This document shows positions 33,207 through 40,957 of a DNA stretch of 64,000 bases, piece after piece. Every line of letters begins with the position of its first letter. The first letter of the stretch is position 1. The notes beneath the pieces were generated by a model. It was not told the DNA's origin, ran no database searches, and saw only the letters and a program-made list of their open reading frames with translations. Made by a program: the position numbers and the translations under genes. Source of the DNA: Pseudonocardia autotrophica (GTDB lineage: Bacteria; Actinomycetota; Actinomycetes; Mycobacteriales; Pseudonocardiaceae); contig NZ_JNYD01000003.1 in the NCBI RefSeq assembly GCF_000717175.1, positions 434,001 to 498,000 of the forward strand, read 5' to 3'.

Positions 33207-34082
33207 TCAGGCGAAGAGGTCTGCGGCCGCGGCGTCGAGGGACTCGAGGTCCCACGCCCTGCCCCCCGCCGAGATGGTGCCTGCGGCCCGCCAGGGCTCG
33301 TAACGGGTCACGGTGTCGCCGTAGACGTGGAACACCGAGCCGGACGGCGCCGAGCAGGTCGGGTCGGCGAGCCAGCCGACGAACGGGGCGACGTTCGCGG
33401 GGTCGTACTGGTCGAAACCGTCGACCTCCTTGCCCACCACGGCGGCGGCGGCGGGCGAGGCCATGGTCAGCCGGGTCCGGGCGCCGGGGGCGATGGCGTA
33501 GGCGCGCACCTTGTAGCGCTCGTTGAGCTCCAGGTGCGACAGCCGGGCCATCGACGCGATGGCGGCCTTCGCGCTCGCGTAGTTGAACTGGCCCACACTG
33601 CCGAGCAGGCCGTTGCTCGACGAGGTGTGGATCAGGGTGCGGTCCCGTTCCTCCGCCTTCGCCGAGCGCCAGTAGGCGGCGGCGTGGCGGGTCATGCAGA
33701 AGTGTCCTCTCAGGTGCACGCGGATCACCGCGTCCCACTCCTCGTCGCTCATCTTGACGAGCATGCGGTCGCGCAGGATCCCCGCGTTGTTGACCAGGAC
33801 GTCAAGCCCCCCGAAGGCCTCGATGGCCGTCGCCACGGCGCGTTCGGAGCCCGCCCAGTCGGAGACGTCGTCATGGTTGGCGACCGCCCGTCCGCCGCGC
33901 TCCACGATCTCACCCGCGAGCTTCTCGGCGAGGCTCGCGTCCGATCCCTCTCCATGGAGCCCGCCGCCCACGTCGTTGATCACCACGGCGGCGCCCTGGG
34001 CAGCCAGGTACTTGGCGTACTCCGCACCGATCCCTCGGCCCGCACCCGTGATCAATGCGACCCGTCCCTCGAGTCTGGTCAT
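33207..34082 (-). CDS. SDR family oxidoreductase, multifunctional-enzyme-2-like
   Basis: A 291-residue protein from ATG 34082. It begins LEGRVALITGAGRGIGAEYAKYLA and continues VVINDVGGGLHGEGSD, a sequence typical of the 3-hydroxyacyl-CoA dehydrogenase domain of peroxisomal multifunctional enzyme 2 and related bacterial SDRs. NNAGILRDRMLVKMSDEEWD and the catalytic Tyr/Lys of NYASAKAAI are present. It should oxidise a 3-hydroxyacyl-CoA, directly preceding the thiolase step encoded by the next gene. The MaoC-type hydratases of the window give (R)-hydroxyacyl-CoA, which this class accepts. Confidence 0.9.
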   Translation of the reverse strand: MTRLEGRVALITGAGRGIGAEYAKYLAAQGAAVVINDVGGGLHGEGSDASLAEKLAGEIVERGGRAVANHDDVSDWAGSERAVATAIEAFGGLDVLVNNAGILRDRMLVKMSDEEWDAVIRVHLRGHFCMTRHAAAYWRSAKAEERDRTLIHTSSSNGLLGSVGQFNYASAKAAIASMARLSHLELNERYKVRAYAIAPGARTRLTMASPAAAAVVGKEVDGFDQYDPANVAPFVGWLADPTCSAPSGSVFHVYGDTVTRYEPWRAAGTISAGGRAWDLESLDAAAADLFA

Positions 34083-34161
34083 CTCGACACCTCGTCTTCT
34101 GTGCTGGTCTCGTCAACGTCTTGCCCTCGCAGCCGGGTGCCGGCGGTACCCCGTGGGCGGT

Positions 34162-35172
34162 TCACAGCAGCTCGAGGGATGTCGCGAGCATTCGTTCCGC
34201 CGATGCCTCGCGCCCCGTCCTGCGCGGATCGTCCGGTGCGAACCGCTTGCCGATGTGTCGGGACATCGCCGCCATCTTGTAGAGCGCGGCCGCCAGGAAC
34301 CACGACAGCTCCGCGGTGGCGTCCGGACGGGTCGAGCGTTCCTCGTAGCGGGCGGTCAGCTCCGCCGCCGACGGCATGCCCACCGGCTCGCGGTCGGCTC
34401 CGGGGTGGACCTCGGGCATGGCGGTGAGCAGCAGCCAGGCGAGGTCGACCCGGGGATCGCCGAGCGCCCAGATCTCCCAGTCCAGGACCGACGTCAGGAT
34501 CTCGCCGACGAACAGGCAGTTGCCCAGCCGGAAGTCCCCGTGCACGAGCGTAGGCGCGACGGAGACGGGCAGGGAGTCCTGCAGGGCGGTGAGGACCTTC
34601 GACGCGGCGTCCGAACCGCCCGCCGCGGTCAGCGTCCGCTCCCACCGGGCCAGCTCGTCCGCGGGACTGACGACGGTCTCGCCCACCGCGACCGTGGCCG
34701 GGTCGACCGCGTGCAGGCCGGCGAGCGTCGTGGCCGCCGCGAGCGCGCGGGCGCGGACGACCTCCGGCGCCGGGAGCTCGCCGCTGGTGCCGAAGATGGG
34801 CTCGACCGACGACCCGGCGACGAGGTCCATGAGGAACAGCGGGGGCACCTCCGGTGGTGCGCCCGCGTCCGTCAGCAGGACGGTGGGGACGGGGACGATG
34901 CCGTCCCGGTCCAAGGCCGCCAGTATGCGGGCTTGGCGGAGCACGTCCCGGTTCGCGGTCGGCGGCAGCCCGGGCGGGGCCAGCTTGACGACGACGTCCT
35001 GGTCCGTCTCGTCGTCGCGGCGGAGTGTGGCCCGGTAGGTGACGCTGGACCGCCCGCCCTCCAGGACGGCCAGGTCCAGGACCTCGACAGGCCATTGGAG
35101 GAGCGAGGTGAGCCTCGCGCGCAGCTCCTCGGGATCCAGGTCGCGACGGGGCGTCGGCTGCTTGTCACTCAC
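34162..35172 (-). CDS. Phosphotransferase family protein (APH/ACAD10-like)
   Basis: A 336-residue protein. GTG 35172 is chosen because GGAGAG precedes it and the protein then begins VSDKQPTPRR. It has the aminoglycoside-phosphotransferase kinase fold: YRATLRRDDETDQDVVVKLA (ATP lysine), the Brenner motif LVHGDFRLGNCLF (catalytic Asp and Asn), and VLDWEIWALGDPRVDLAW (metal Asp). Such proteins next to acyl-CoA dehydrogenases resemble the kinase domain of ACAD10/11, which phosphorylates 4-hydroxyacyl-CoA before dehydration. That role is attractive for opened lactones here but is inference. It leads the minus-strand operon to the SDR and thiolase. Confidence 0.88.
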   Translation of the reverse strand: MSDKQPTPRRDLDPEELRARLTSLLQWPVEVLDLAVLEGGRSSVTYRATLRRDDETDQDVVVKLAPPGLPPTANRDVLRQARILAALDRDGIVPVPTVLLTDAGAPPEVPPLFLMDLVAGSSVEPIFGTSGELPAPEVVRARALAAATTLAGLHAVDPATVAVGETVVSPADELARWERTLTAAGGSDAASKVLTALQDSLPVSVAPTLVHGDFRLGNCLFVGEILTSVLDWEIWALGDPRVDLAWLLLTAMPEVHPGADREPVGMPSAAELTARYEERSTRPDATAELSWFLAAALYKMAAMSRHIGKRFAPDDPRRTGREASAERMLATSLELL

Positions 35173-35222
35173 GGTGCTCTCCAGACCGTCATGGTCTTCA
35201 CCCACAGACTGCTCGACTCATT

Positions 35223-35234
35223 TGAGGACACTTT
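35223..35234 (-). promoter_or_regulatory. WSAG-N4-CTSW element upstream of phosphotransferase operon
   Basis: TGAG-GACA-CTTT, 51 bp upstream of GTG 35172. Confidence 0.5.
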
Positions 35235-35492
35235 AATTGCGGGGTGGGGTGGTTGGCTAGGGGCCACAGGCGGTCGGCCGCGACGCCGTCCGTCTACCTG
35301 CTCTCGCCGAGGTTCAGGGTCGGCGACCTCGTCGAGTGCTCGACCACGATGTCGATGTTGCCGAGCCGGTCGACGGTCGGGTGAGTCGGAGTGCGACGGC
35401 CGGGCCGGTGCCCCGCTCTCGTCGGACATCAGGACCGTTCTGCCGGCGAACGCCGTCGTCGATCAACTTCCACCAGGGAGGGGTGGTGCTTT

Positions 35493-35504
35493 AGGGTGTA
35501 CTGA
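35493..35504 (+). promoter_or_regulatory. WSAG-N4-CTSW element upstream of crotonase gene
   Basis: AGGG-TGTA-CTGA, 79 bp upstream of GTG 35583 (19 bp upstream of ATG 35523). Confidence 0.5.
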
Positions 35505-35582
35505 ACCGCGAACGGCAGTCCGATGAAGGATACCGTGAACGTGTCGGTGGGGAACAGGCAATCGAGCAGGTCGGAGGGCGAC

Positions 35583-36317
35583 GTGAACCACGACGTGGTG
35601 GTGGAGCGCAAGGAGGCCGTCGCGTGGGTGCGGGTCGACGGAGCGCACGGCAACGCGCTGACCCCGCAGCTGGTGCGGTCGGTCGCACGGGCTTTCGACG
35701 AGGCCGAGGCTGATCCGGGTGTGGCCGCGATCGCGCTGACCAGCTCGGCCCGCAACTTCTGCACGGGGGCCGAGCTCTCGCTGCTGAAGCGGGTGGCGGA
35801 CGACCCCCTCGCGGACGACAACTTCGACGACCTGGGCTCGATCTACGACCTGTTCTGCCGCATCCAGGACTCGCCGCTGCCCACGGTGGCGGGGGTGGGC
35901 GGCAAGGTGCTCGGCGCGGGCATCAACCTGGCCCTCTGCTGTGACGTCCGGATCGTCGCCGACGACGTGTTGATCCGCGGCTTCGGCGCCTCCGGCGTGC
36001 ATCCGGGTGGTGGGCACCTGCGCATGCTCGAGCGCGCCCTCGGCGCCCAACGGGCCGCCCAGCTGGGCCTCTTCGGTGCGGTGTACGACGCAGCCGAGGC
36101 TGTGAGCTCGGGGTTCGCCCTGCGTGCGGTGCCGCGTGCGGAGCTCGAGTCCGCCACGCTCGAGGTCGCTCAGGGTGCGGGTGGCGACCCCGCGCTGAGT
36201 CGCCGTGTCACGGCCAGCCTGCGGGCGAGCCGAGGCGATGTGGTGACGCCGCGGGCAGCGGTCACCATCGAGCGTGCCGCCCAGATCTGGAGCCTGGGTC
36301 GTCGCACCTACCCGTGA
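35583..36317 (+). CDS. Enoyl-CoA hydratase/isomerase family protein
   Basis: A 244-residue crotonase. GTG 35583 follows GGAGGG and gives a standard N terminus; ATG 35523 in frame would add 20 residues and lacks a binding site. Oxyanion-hole regions are SSARNFCTGAELSLL and GGKVLGAGINLALCCD. As in the other crotonase of the window, the positions of the two catalytic glutamates hold other residues (GAGIN, then RGFGASGVHPGGG), so simple hydration is unlikely. Isomerisation, hydrolysis or retro-Claisen ring opening, all known in the superfamily, are alternatives. A monocistronic gene with its own element. Confidence 0.85.
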   Translation: MNHDVVVERKEAVAWVRVDGAHGNALTPQLVRSVARAFDEAEADPGVAAIALTSSARNFCTGAELSLLKRVADDPLADDNFDDLGSIYDLFCRIQDSPLPTVAGVGGKVLGAGINLALCCDVRIVADDVLIRGFGASGVHPGGGHLRMLERALGAQRAAQLGLFGAVYDAAEAVSSGFALRAVPRAELESATLEVAQGAGGDPALSRRVTASLRASRGDVVTPRAAVTIERAAQIWSLGRRTYP

Positions 36318-36452
36318 CCCGCTCGAGCGGCACGGGACGACATGGCACTCCGCGCCCGGGACGACCACGGCGGGGTCGGTGCGGGCAACCGCGGCGCTGA
36401 GCGGCCACGCCTGCGCACGGCCCGAGACGGGCGCGGGTGAGCGGAAGGGACT

Positions 36453-36678
36453 GTGACTGTGCCTGCAGCGACTGTGCCGGCTCCGCGCGACGAGGACGGC
36501 ATGCGCGTCGAGGAGTTCCAGCTCCACGTCGAGGACTCCGTCCTCCGCCCGCAGTGACAGCCCCTCGGCAACACTCATGTCCGCCGGTGGCCACTTCGGA
36601 GTCGCGCAGGAGCCGACCGCGCTCTGTCACGAGCTCCGTGAGTTCTTCCGACCACTGTCGTGGGCGGAGACCGAATGA
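36453..36678 (+). pseudogene. Decayed epoxide-hydrolase-like gene (N- and C-terminal scraps)
   Basis: Two fragments in different frames. From GTG 36453 a frame ends at TGA 36555-36557 and contains MRVEEFQLHVEDSVL, like the first strand of the epoxide hydrolase N-terminal domain. From 36577 to 36678 another frame reads SAGGHFGVAQEP...ELREFFRPL, the typical last helix of epoxide hydrolases and related alpha/beta hydrolases, where the His of GGHF is catalytic. The 300 or so residues between are gone. Together they look like an internally deleted gene immediately upstream of the SDR. No function is expected. Confidence 0.5.
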
Positions 36679-36703
36679 CCGTCGTACGACGAAGGGAGAC
36701 TCC

Positions 36704-37468
36704 GTGTCGGAGTTGGAGGGCCGTTCCGCCATCATCACCGGAGGTGCGCGGGGGATAGGCCTGGGCATCGCCCGAGCATTCGTGAAAGAGGGCGTCGGCC
36801 TGGTCCTCACGGACCTCTCGGCCGAGTCGCTCGCCGTGGCTGCGGCCACTCTGGCGGAGGTCCGCGCGGACGTCCCGGTCGTCACGACGGTGGCGGACGG
36901 CAAGGACCCCGACGCGGCGCCCCGCGTGGTCGCCGAGGCCGTGCAGCGGTTCGGTCGGATCGACGTCCTGGTCAACAACGCCCAGCAGTTCCCGAAGGCC
37001 GCGCCCATCGAGTCGATCCGGTGGGAGGACATGGCCGCCTCCTACGACTCCGGGGTCTTCGCCACGTGGCGATACATGGCCGCCGCGTTCGAGTATCTGA
37101 AGGCCACCCAGGGGACCGTCCTCAACATGGGCTCGGGTGCAGGGGTGAACGCCCAGCCGGAGCACGGCGCCTACGCCTCGAACAAGGAGGCGATCCGAGG
37201 GCTCAGCCGCGTCGCGGCGCGGGACTGGGGTCGGTACGGGATCACGGTGAACGTTCTCAACCCCCGTGCGCACTCGGCCGAGTCGAAGAGGCTTCTGGAG
37301 GAGCAGCCGGAGCAGATCGCGGCCGTGCTGGCGAAGTCCGCGCTCGGTCGGTTCGGTGATCCTGAGCTCAACGTCGGCGGGCTCTGCGTCTTCCTCGCCA
37401 AGTCGGAGGGCAAGTTCATGACCGGTTCCACCTTCGACGTCAACGGTGGCGGGTCCATCCGTCCGTGA
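36704..37468 (+). CDS. SDR family oxidoreductase
   Basis: A 254-residue classical SDR from GTG 36704 with GAAGGGAG upstream. The cofactor motif is TGGARGIGLGIA, the strand-4 motif is DVLVNNAQQFP, and the active site has Ser in MGSGAGVN and Tyr/Lys in AYASNKEAI. The C terminus TGSTFDVNGGGSIRP is usual. It reduces or oxidises a carbonyl/alcohol with NAD(P). It begins 25 bp after the epoxide-hydrolase scraps, so it probably once belonged to their operon and may use the same upstream promoter. Substrate unknown. Confidence 0.9.
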   Translation: MSELEGRSAIITGGARGIGLGIARAFVKEGVGLVLTDLSAESLAVAAATLAEVRADVPVVTTVADGKDPDAAPRVVAEAVQRFGRIDVLVNNAQQFPKAAPIESIRWEDMAASYDSGVFATWRYMAAAFEYLKATQGTVLNMGSGAGVNAQPEHGAYASNKEAIRGLSRVAARDWGRYGITVNVLNPRAHSAESKRLLEEQPEQIAAVLAKSALGRFGDPELNVGGLCVFLAKSEGKFMTGSTFDVNGGGSIRP

Positions 37469-37474
37469 GGGCGG

Positions 37475-37521
37475 CGATCGGCTGTAGAGACACCTGAATG
37501 TTCCTCTCGTGCAGCCGATCG
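37475..37521 (+). terminator. Long-loop hairpin after SDR gene
   Basis: CGATCGGCTG (37475-37484) and its exact reverse complement (37512-37521) flank a 27-base loop, starting 6 bases after the SDR stop. Confidence 0.45.
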
Positions 37522-37575
37522 GGGGTATGAGGGCCCGGAGAGGCAAGAAGAGGATCCTCAGTCGATTCTTGATCG

Positions 37576-37605
37576 TTGACGGTCATTGCAGACGTGACGT
37601 AGTCT
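37576..37605 (+). promoter_or_regulatory. Promoter of NTF2-like gene, housekeeping-like
   Basis: TTGACG (37576-37581) and TAGTCT (37600-37605) with an 18-bp spacer match the vegetative consensus. It leaves a leader of about 130 bases before GTG 37740. It lacks the recurring palindrome. Confidence 0.5.
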
Positions 37606-37739
37606 CGACGAGCCGGGCCGGGGACGTCGAGCGTTCCGAACCGAGTCGGCGCGAGCGCTCCGGTGAGGCTTCTGGACCCGGAGCAGGGCAGTCGACCGGC
37701 GGCCGGTAATCGCCATCTTCCTAGTGAAATGGAGGAAAC

Positions 37740-38147
37740 GTGTCAGAGGAGACCGTTTCGCGCGACCACGTGGTCGCCGTCGTGCAGGCGTTCATCGATG
37801 GTATGGGGTCGGGCAACTGGGAGCAGCCCGAGAAGGTGTTGGCCGCCGTCGCGGACGACGCCTCCTGGTGGATCGCCGGTGGTCCGCCGCTGGGCGGCAC
37901 GTTCACCAAGCAGGACATCATGGAGCGCTACCGACCGCTGTCGGAGCGCTTCGACGGCGGCCTCGACCTGACTCCGCGTTACTGGACCGTCGAGGGCAAC
38001 CGGGCTGCGGTGGAGTTCGACGGCAAGATGAAGTTCGTCGACGGTTCCGGCTACGGGAACAAGTACAACTTCGTCTTCACGGTCACCGGTGACCAGATCA
38101 GCGAGATCCGTGAGTACTGGGACACCGGCGCCGGCCCCAAGAAGTAG
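37740..38147 (+). CDS. NTF2/SnoaL-like (ketosteroid-isomerase-related) protein
   Basis: A 135-residue protein from GTG 37740, with GGAGGA 3 bases upstream deciding the start. It shows VVQAFIDGMGSGNWEQPEKV, the strand WWIAGGPPLGGTFTK, and the ending ISEIREYWDTGAGPKK, which is the usual end of the SnoaL-like/limonene-epoxide-hydrolase-type group. Possible roles are epoxide hydration, isomerisation or polyketide-type cyclisation. It is monocistronic with its own standard promoter and a strong terminator, unlike the other three proteins of this fold, which are linked to the palindromic element or catabolic operons. Confidence 0.82.
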   Translation: MSEETVSRDHVVAVVQAFIDGMGSGNWEQPEKVLAAVADDASWWIAGGPPLGGTFTKQDIMERYRPLSERFDGGLDLTPRYWTVEGNRAAVEFDGKMKFVDGSGYGNKYNFVFTVTGDQISEIREYWDTGAGPKK

Positions 38148-38155
38148 TCACCGTC

Positions 38156-38191
38156 TGCGGCTACCGACCGTAGGAGTACTCGGTAGCCGCA
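38156..38191 (+). terminator. Hairpin terminator after NTF2-like gene
   Basis: A perfect 12-bp inverted repeat (TGCGGCTACCGA and complement) with a 12-base loop, 8 bases after the stop codon. Confidence 0.75.
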
Positions 38192-38486
38192 TTGGGGTGG
38201 ACGCACGCCCCCTGACGCACTCGTCCGCCGCACCGTCTGGTGTGTTCCGGACGAGCGGTCGGGGGGCGGCGTCGTCTTCCGACCCGTTCGACCTCGGTGC
38301 GCAACCCAGGAGGAGCGCTCGATGCGGCCAGCATCGCGGATCTCCCGGGTCTGATCCGGTCGACACGAGCTCATTGATCTTCGTAGCCTCGGATGAGTGG
38401 GCCGGGATACTGCCGTGGATTCGACGGCTCCGACCTGTTCCTGTCAGAGAATTCGCCTCGATGACGTTCGACGGACCCTCGCCCTC

Positions 38487-38870
38487 ATGCCCGTCACGCT
38501 GCCGCTGTCAGTGACCGGTCGCCTACGCCTGGCCCGTTTCGTCGTCGACGACGGATGGCCGCTGCGCAGCGCTGTGGACCGCTTCGATATCTCGGTGACC
38601 GCGGCCAAGCGATGGGCGACCGCTACCGGCTCCACGGCCCGGCCGGGCTGGTCGACTGGTCCTCCCGCCCCCGGCAGCGCCCGTGCCGAACTCCGACCCG
38701 GGTCGAGCGACGCACCGTCAAGACCGAGCCGCCGCAGCTGGGGCCCACCCGGATCACGAGCCTGCTGCGGCAAGCCGTTCCATCGTGTACACGGTCCTGC
38801 GCCGGTACCGGATCCCGCGGCCGGCCGAGCTCGACCGCGCCACCGGAACCATGATCCGCAACACGGTCCG
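38487..38870 (+). mobile_element. IS481-family transposase remnant
   Basis: From ATG 38487 the frame reads LSVTGRLRLARFVVDDGWPL and a helix-turn-helix ending TAAKRWATA, as in the N-terminal domain of IS481 transposases. The continuation RLHGPAGLVDWSSRPRQRP lies in a second frame (from about 38615), and SIVYTVLRRYRIPRPAELDR in a third (from about 38775). The homology stops near 38870, before the DDE catalytic domain. At least two frameshifts and a 3' deletion make it inactive. I found no terminal inverted repeats. It marks a past insertion between the NTF2-like gene and the ABC importer operon. Confidence 0.75.
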
Positions 38871-39315
38871 TGCCGGCGCGCTGGATGGAGTGGTGACCGC
38901 GAGCGCCTGTGTCGGCAAGGTTGTTTGCGATTGCTCAATAAGGTCACTGAAAGGTCTTGCGGTGGCGCGGCCGGACAGGCGGGGCGGTCACTCGCTCCTT
39001 GCCGTGACGGCGTCCGTACGCGCGCCGGGGCGTCGAAGGCTGAGCGGTCGCCGGGGTCGTGTCTGATCGGCACCTTCCTGCGGGCATCGCGCCGCGGGGG
39101 CGGGGAACGGCGGCCTTTCGCGATGTCGGATCCGGAGGTGCGGGTCTGCAAAAGGCCTGTGGCGTAGCGCACTAGATGGGTATACTCTGCTGCACCGTCG
39201 GGTGGATCGACGCGGAGCCCAGGCGTCTCGTGCGCCTCGTCCGTCTCGCCGACCCGTCCTTGCAGGCTCGAGCGTCCCGGGTCCGAAGGACTCACAACGA
39301 TGTGGACAGGTGAAC
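38871..39315. other. Region between IS481 remnant and ABC importer operon
   Basis: 445 bp. The first 300 bp hold no recognisable coding sequence and have a slightly lower G+C patch near 38910-38960. The 3' end is the importer's promoter region with one palindromic element at 39177-39188. Confidence 0.5.
39177..39188 (+). promoter_or_regulatory. WSAG-N4-CTSW element upstream of ABC importer operon
   Basis: TGGG-TATA-CTCT, 128 bp upstream of GTG 39316. TATACT inside it is a near-consensus -10 box. Confidence 0.55.
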
Positions 39316-40911
39316 GTGATCGGCTTATCGAAGACACGAACCGCGGTGCGCGCGTTCGTGCTGGCGGCCGTCGTGGCGCTGGCGGCCGCCGGCTGCGGCA
39401 CAGGGACCCAGCAGCAGTCCACGGGAGACTGGCGGACTGACGCCGACCGGGGGGCCATCCTGCGAGCCGGCGCCCGATTGACGCCCGCGTGGGTCAGCAA
39501 GACCTTTGATCCGCTGAAGTCCATCGGAGGGTCGGACATCGTCCTGGATCGCCTGATCTACGGGACGCTCACCGGGAAGAACGCCGCCGGCCAGCCGACC
39601 CCGTGGCTCGTCGAGTCCTGGAGCCAGCCGGAACCGACGGTGCTGGACCTGAAGGTCCGGCAGGGCGTGACCTTCCACGACGGGTCGCCGTTCACAGCGG
39701 AGGCCGTGAAGGCCGGGCTCGACCGCAACCGGAGCGCGGGGTCGCCGTACGCGGCCTCGCTGGCCGCGATCTCGTCCATCGAGCTCCCGGACGCGAACAC
39801 GGTGCGCCTCGTGACGTCCCGACCGGCGTCGGGCGCGTTGCTGTTGACCCTGTCCGGTCGCGAGGGCCTGATCCCGGGCCCGGCGAGCCTGGCCGACCCG
39901 GACTCGATGGCGACGAACCCGATCGGTGCCGGACCCTTCCAGATCCTGGAGTGGCGTCAGGGCGAGTCGATGAAGCTGCGCGCCTACCCGGGCTACTACG
40001 ACAAGGACCAGTACCTCGTCGCCGGCATCGATTTCGTCAACGTCAACGACGAGGTGTCGGCGCGCAACGCGGTGCTCGCGGGCGACATCGACGTCGGCTT
40101 CGTCGACGCCGAGGGCGTCCCGGCGTTGACGGCGAATCCCGGCACGGCCGTCGCGGTGAACCAGAGTGACGCCGCGTACTACGTCAACATCAACCTCACC
40201 ACGCAGAACCCGCCGCTGGCCGACGTTCGCGTCCGCCAGGCGATCAACACCGCAGTGAACCGTGACCAGATCGCCTCGGCCGTGATCGGAGCCGGCTCCG
40301 CGCCGGCCTGGCAGCTCTTCCCCCAGGGCTACCCCGGTCATGACCCTGCGCTGGAGAAGCGGTACGCCTACGACCCGGCGAGGGCGCGGCAGATGCTCGC
40401 GGACGCCGGTTACCCCAACGGCTTCGACATGAAGCTCTACGCCGTCTCCACGACACCGTCCATCACCCGCACGACGGAGATCGTCGCGGCGAACCTGAAC
40501 GACGTCGGGATCCGCACCCAGATCGTCGCCGGGACCAGCTGGGTCCAGGACTACGCGATCGATAGGAAGGGCGACGCCGCGGTCGGCACCTGGCTGCCCC
40601 GCACGGACCCCACGCTGACCTTCCAGAGCCTGTTCGGTGGGGTCGGGACGCTGAACGTCGGCAAGTACTCCAGCCCCGAGCTGAACGGGATCGTCGACCA
40701 GGCTCAGGGGGTCACCGACTCCGCGGCGGCGGACACGCTGCTCAAGCAGGCGTCCGGCTACGTCGTCGACCAGGCGCTGGAGGTCCCGATCGCCTACATG
40801 CCGTCGCTGTGGGGCTACTCGCAGAAGATCGGCCTGCGCGACGGGACCCTGCGCGACCACGGAAACCTGGGTCAGGGCCTCGACTTCACCTCGGTGTACG
40901 TGAAGCGATGA
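39316..40911 (+). CDS. ABC transporter substrate-binding lipoprotein, family 5
   Basis: A 531-residue lipoprotein. GTG 39316 is preferred (AGG 5 bases upstream); GTG 39310 is possible. The signal peptide ends AAAGC with lipidated Cys near residue 24. The mature protein has the SBP_bac_5 hallmarks: WLVESWSQPEPTVLDLKVRQGVTFHDG, IGAGPFQILEW, and VRQAINTAVNRDQIA. This family feeds oligopeptide, nickel, glutathione or other solutes to Opp/Dpp-type importers. The downstream permeases and ATPases follow with no gap, so it is their binding protein. Given the catabolic surroundings the ligand may be a hydrophobic acid or conjugate rather than a peptide. A paralogue lies at 47.2-48.9 kb. Confidence 0.93.
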   Translation: MIGLSKTRTAVRAFVLAAVVALAAAGCGTGTQQQSTGDWRTDADRGAILRAGARLTPAWVSKTFDPLKSIGGSDIVLDRLIYGTLTGKNAAGQPTPWLVESWSQPEPTVLDLKVRQGVTFHDGSPFTAEAVKAGLDRNRSAGSPYAASLAAISSIELPDANTVRLVTSRPASGALLLTLSGREGLIPGPASLADPDSMATNPIGAGPFQILEWRQGESMKLRAYPGYYDKDQYLVAGIDFVNVNDEVSARNAVLAGDIDVGFVDAEGVPALTANPGTAVAVNQSDAAYYVNINLTTQNPPLADVRVRQAINTAVNRDQIASAVIGAGSAPAWQLFPQGYPGHDPALEKRYAYDPARARQMLADAGYPNGFDMKLYAVSTTPSITRTTEIVAANLNDVGIRTQIVAGTSWVQDYAIDRKGDAAVGTWLPRTDPTLTFQSLFGGVGTLNVGKYSSPELNGIVDQAQGVTDSAAADTLLKQASGYVVDQALEVPIAYMPSLWGYSQKIGLRDGTLRDHGNLGQGLDFTSVYVKR

Positions 40912-40957
40912 GCCCCATGACCATGAGTACCGGAAACCGGAAGGGGGGCGAGCGGAC

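Noticed and set aside
38168..38180. GGAGTACTCGG near 38.17 kb as a copy of the element
   Set aside because: It forms the loop of a perfect terminator hairpin after the NTF2-like gene, with no gene start downstream for over a kilobase.
38960..39170. A small gene between the IS481 remnant and the importer operon
   Set aside because: Short frames on both strands lack a ribosome binding site and similarity to anything I recognise.
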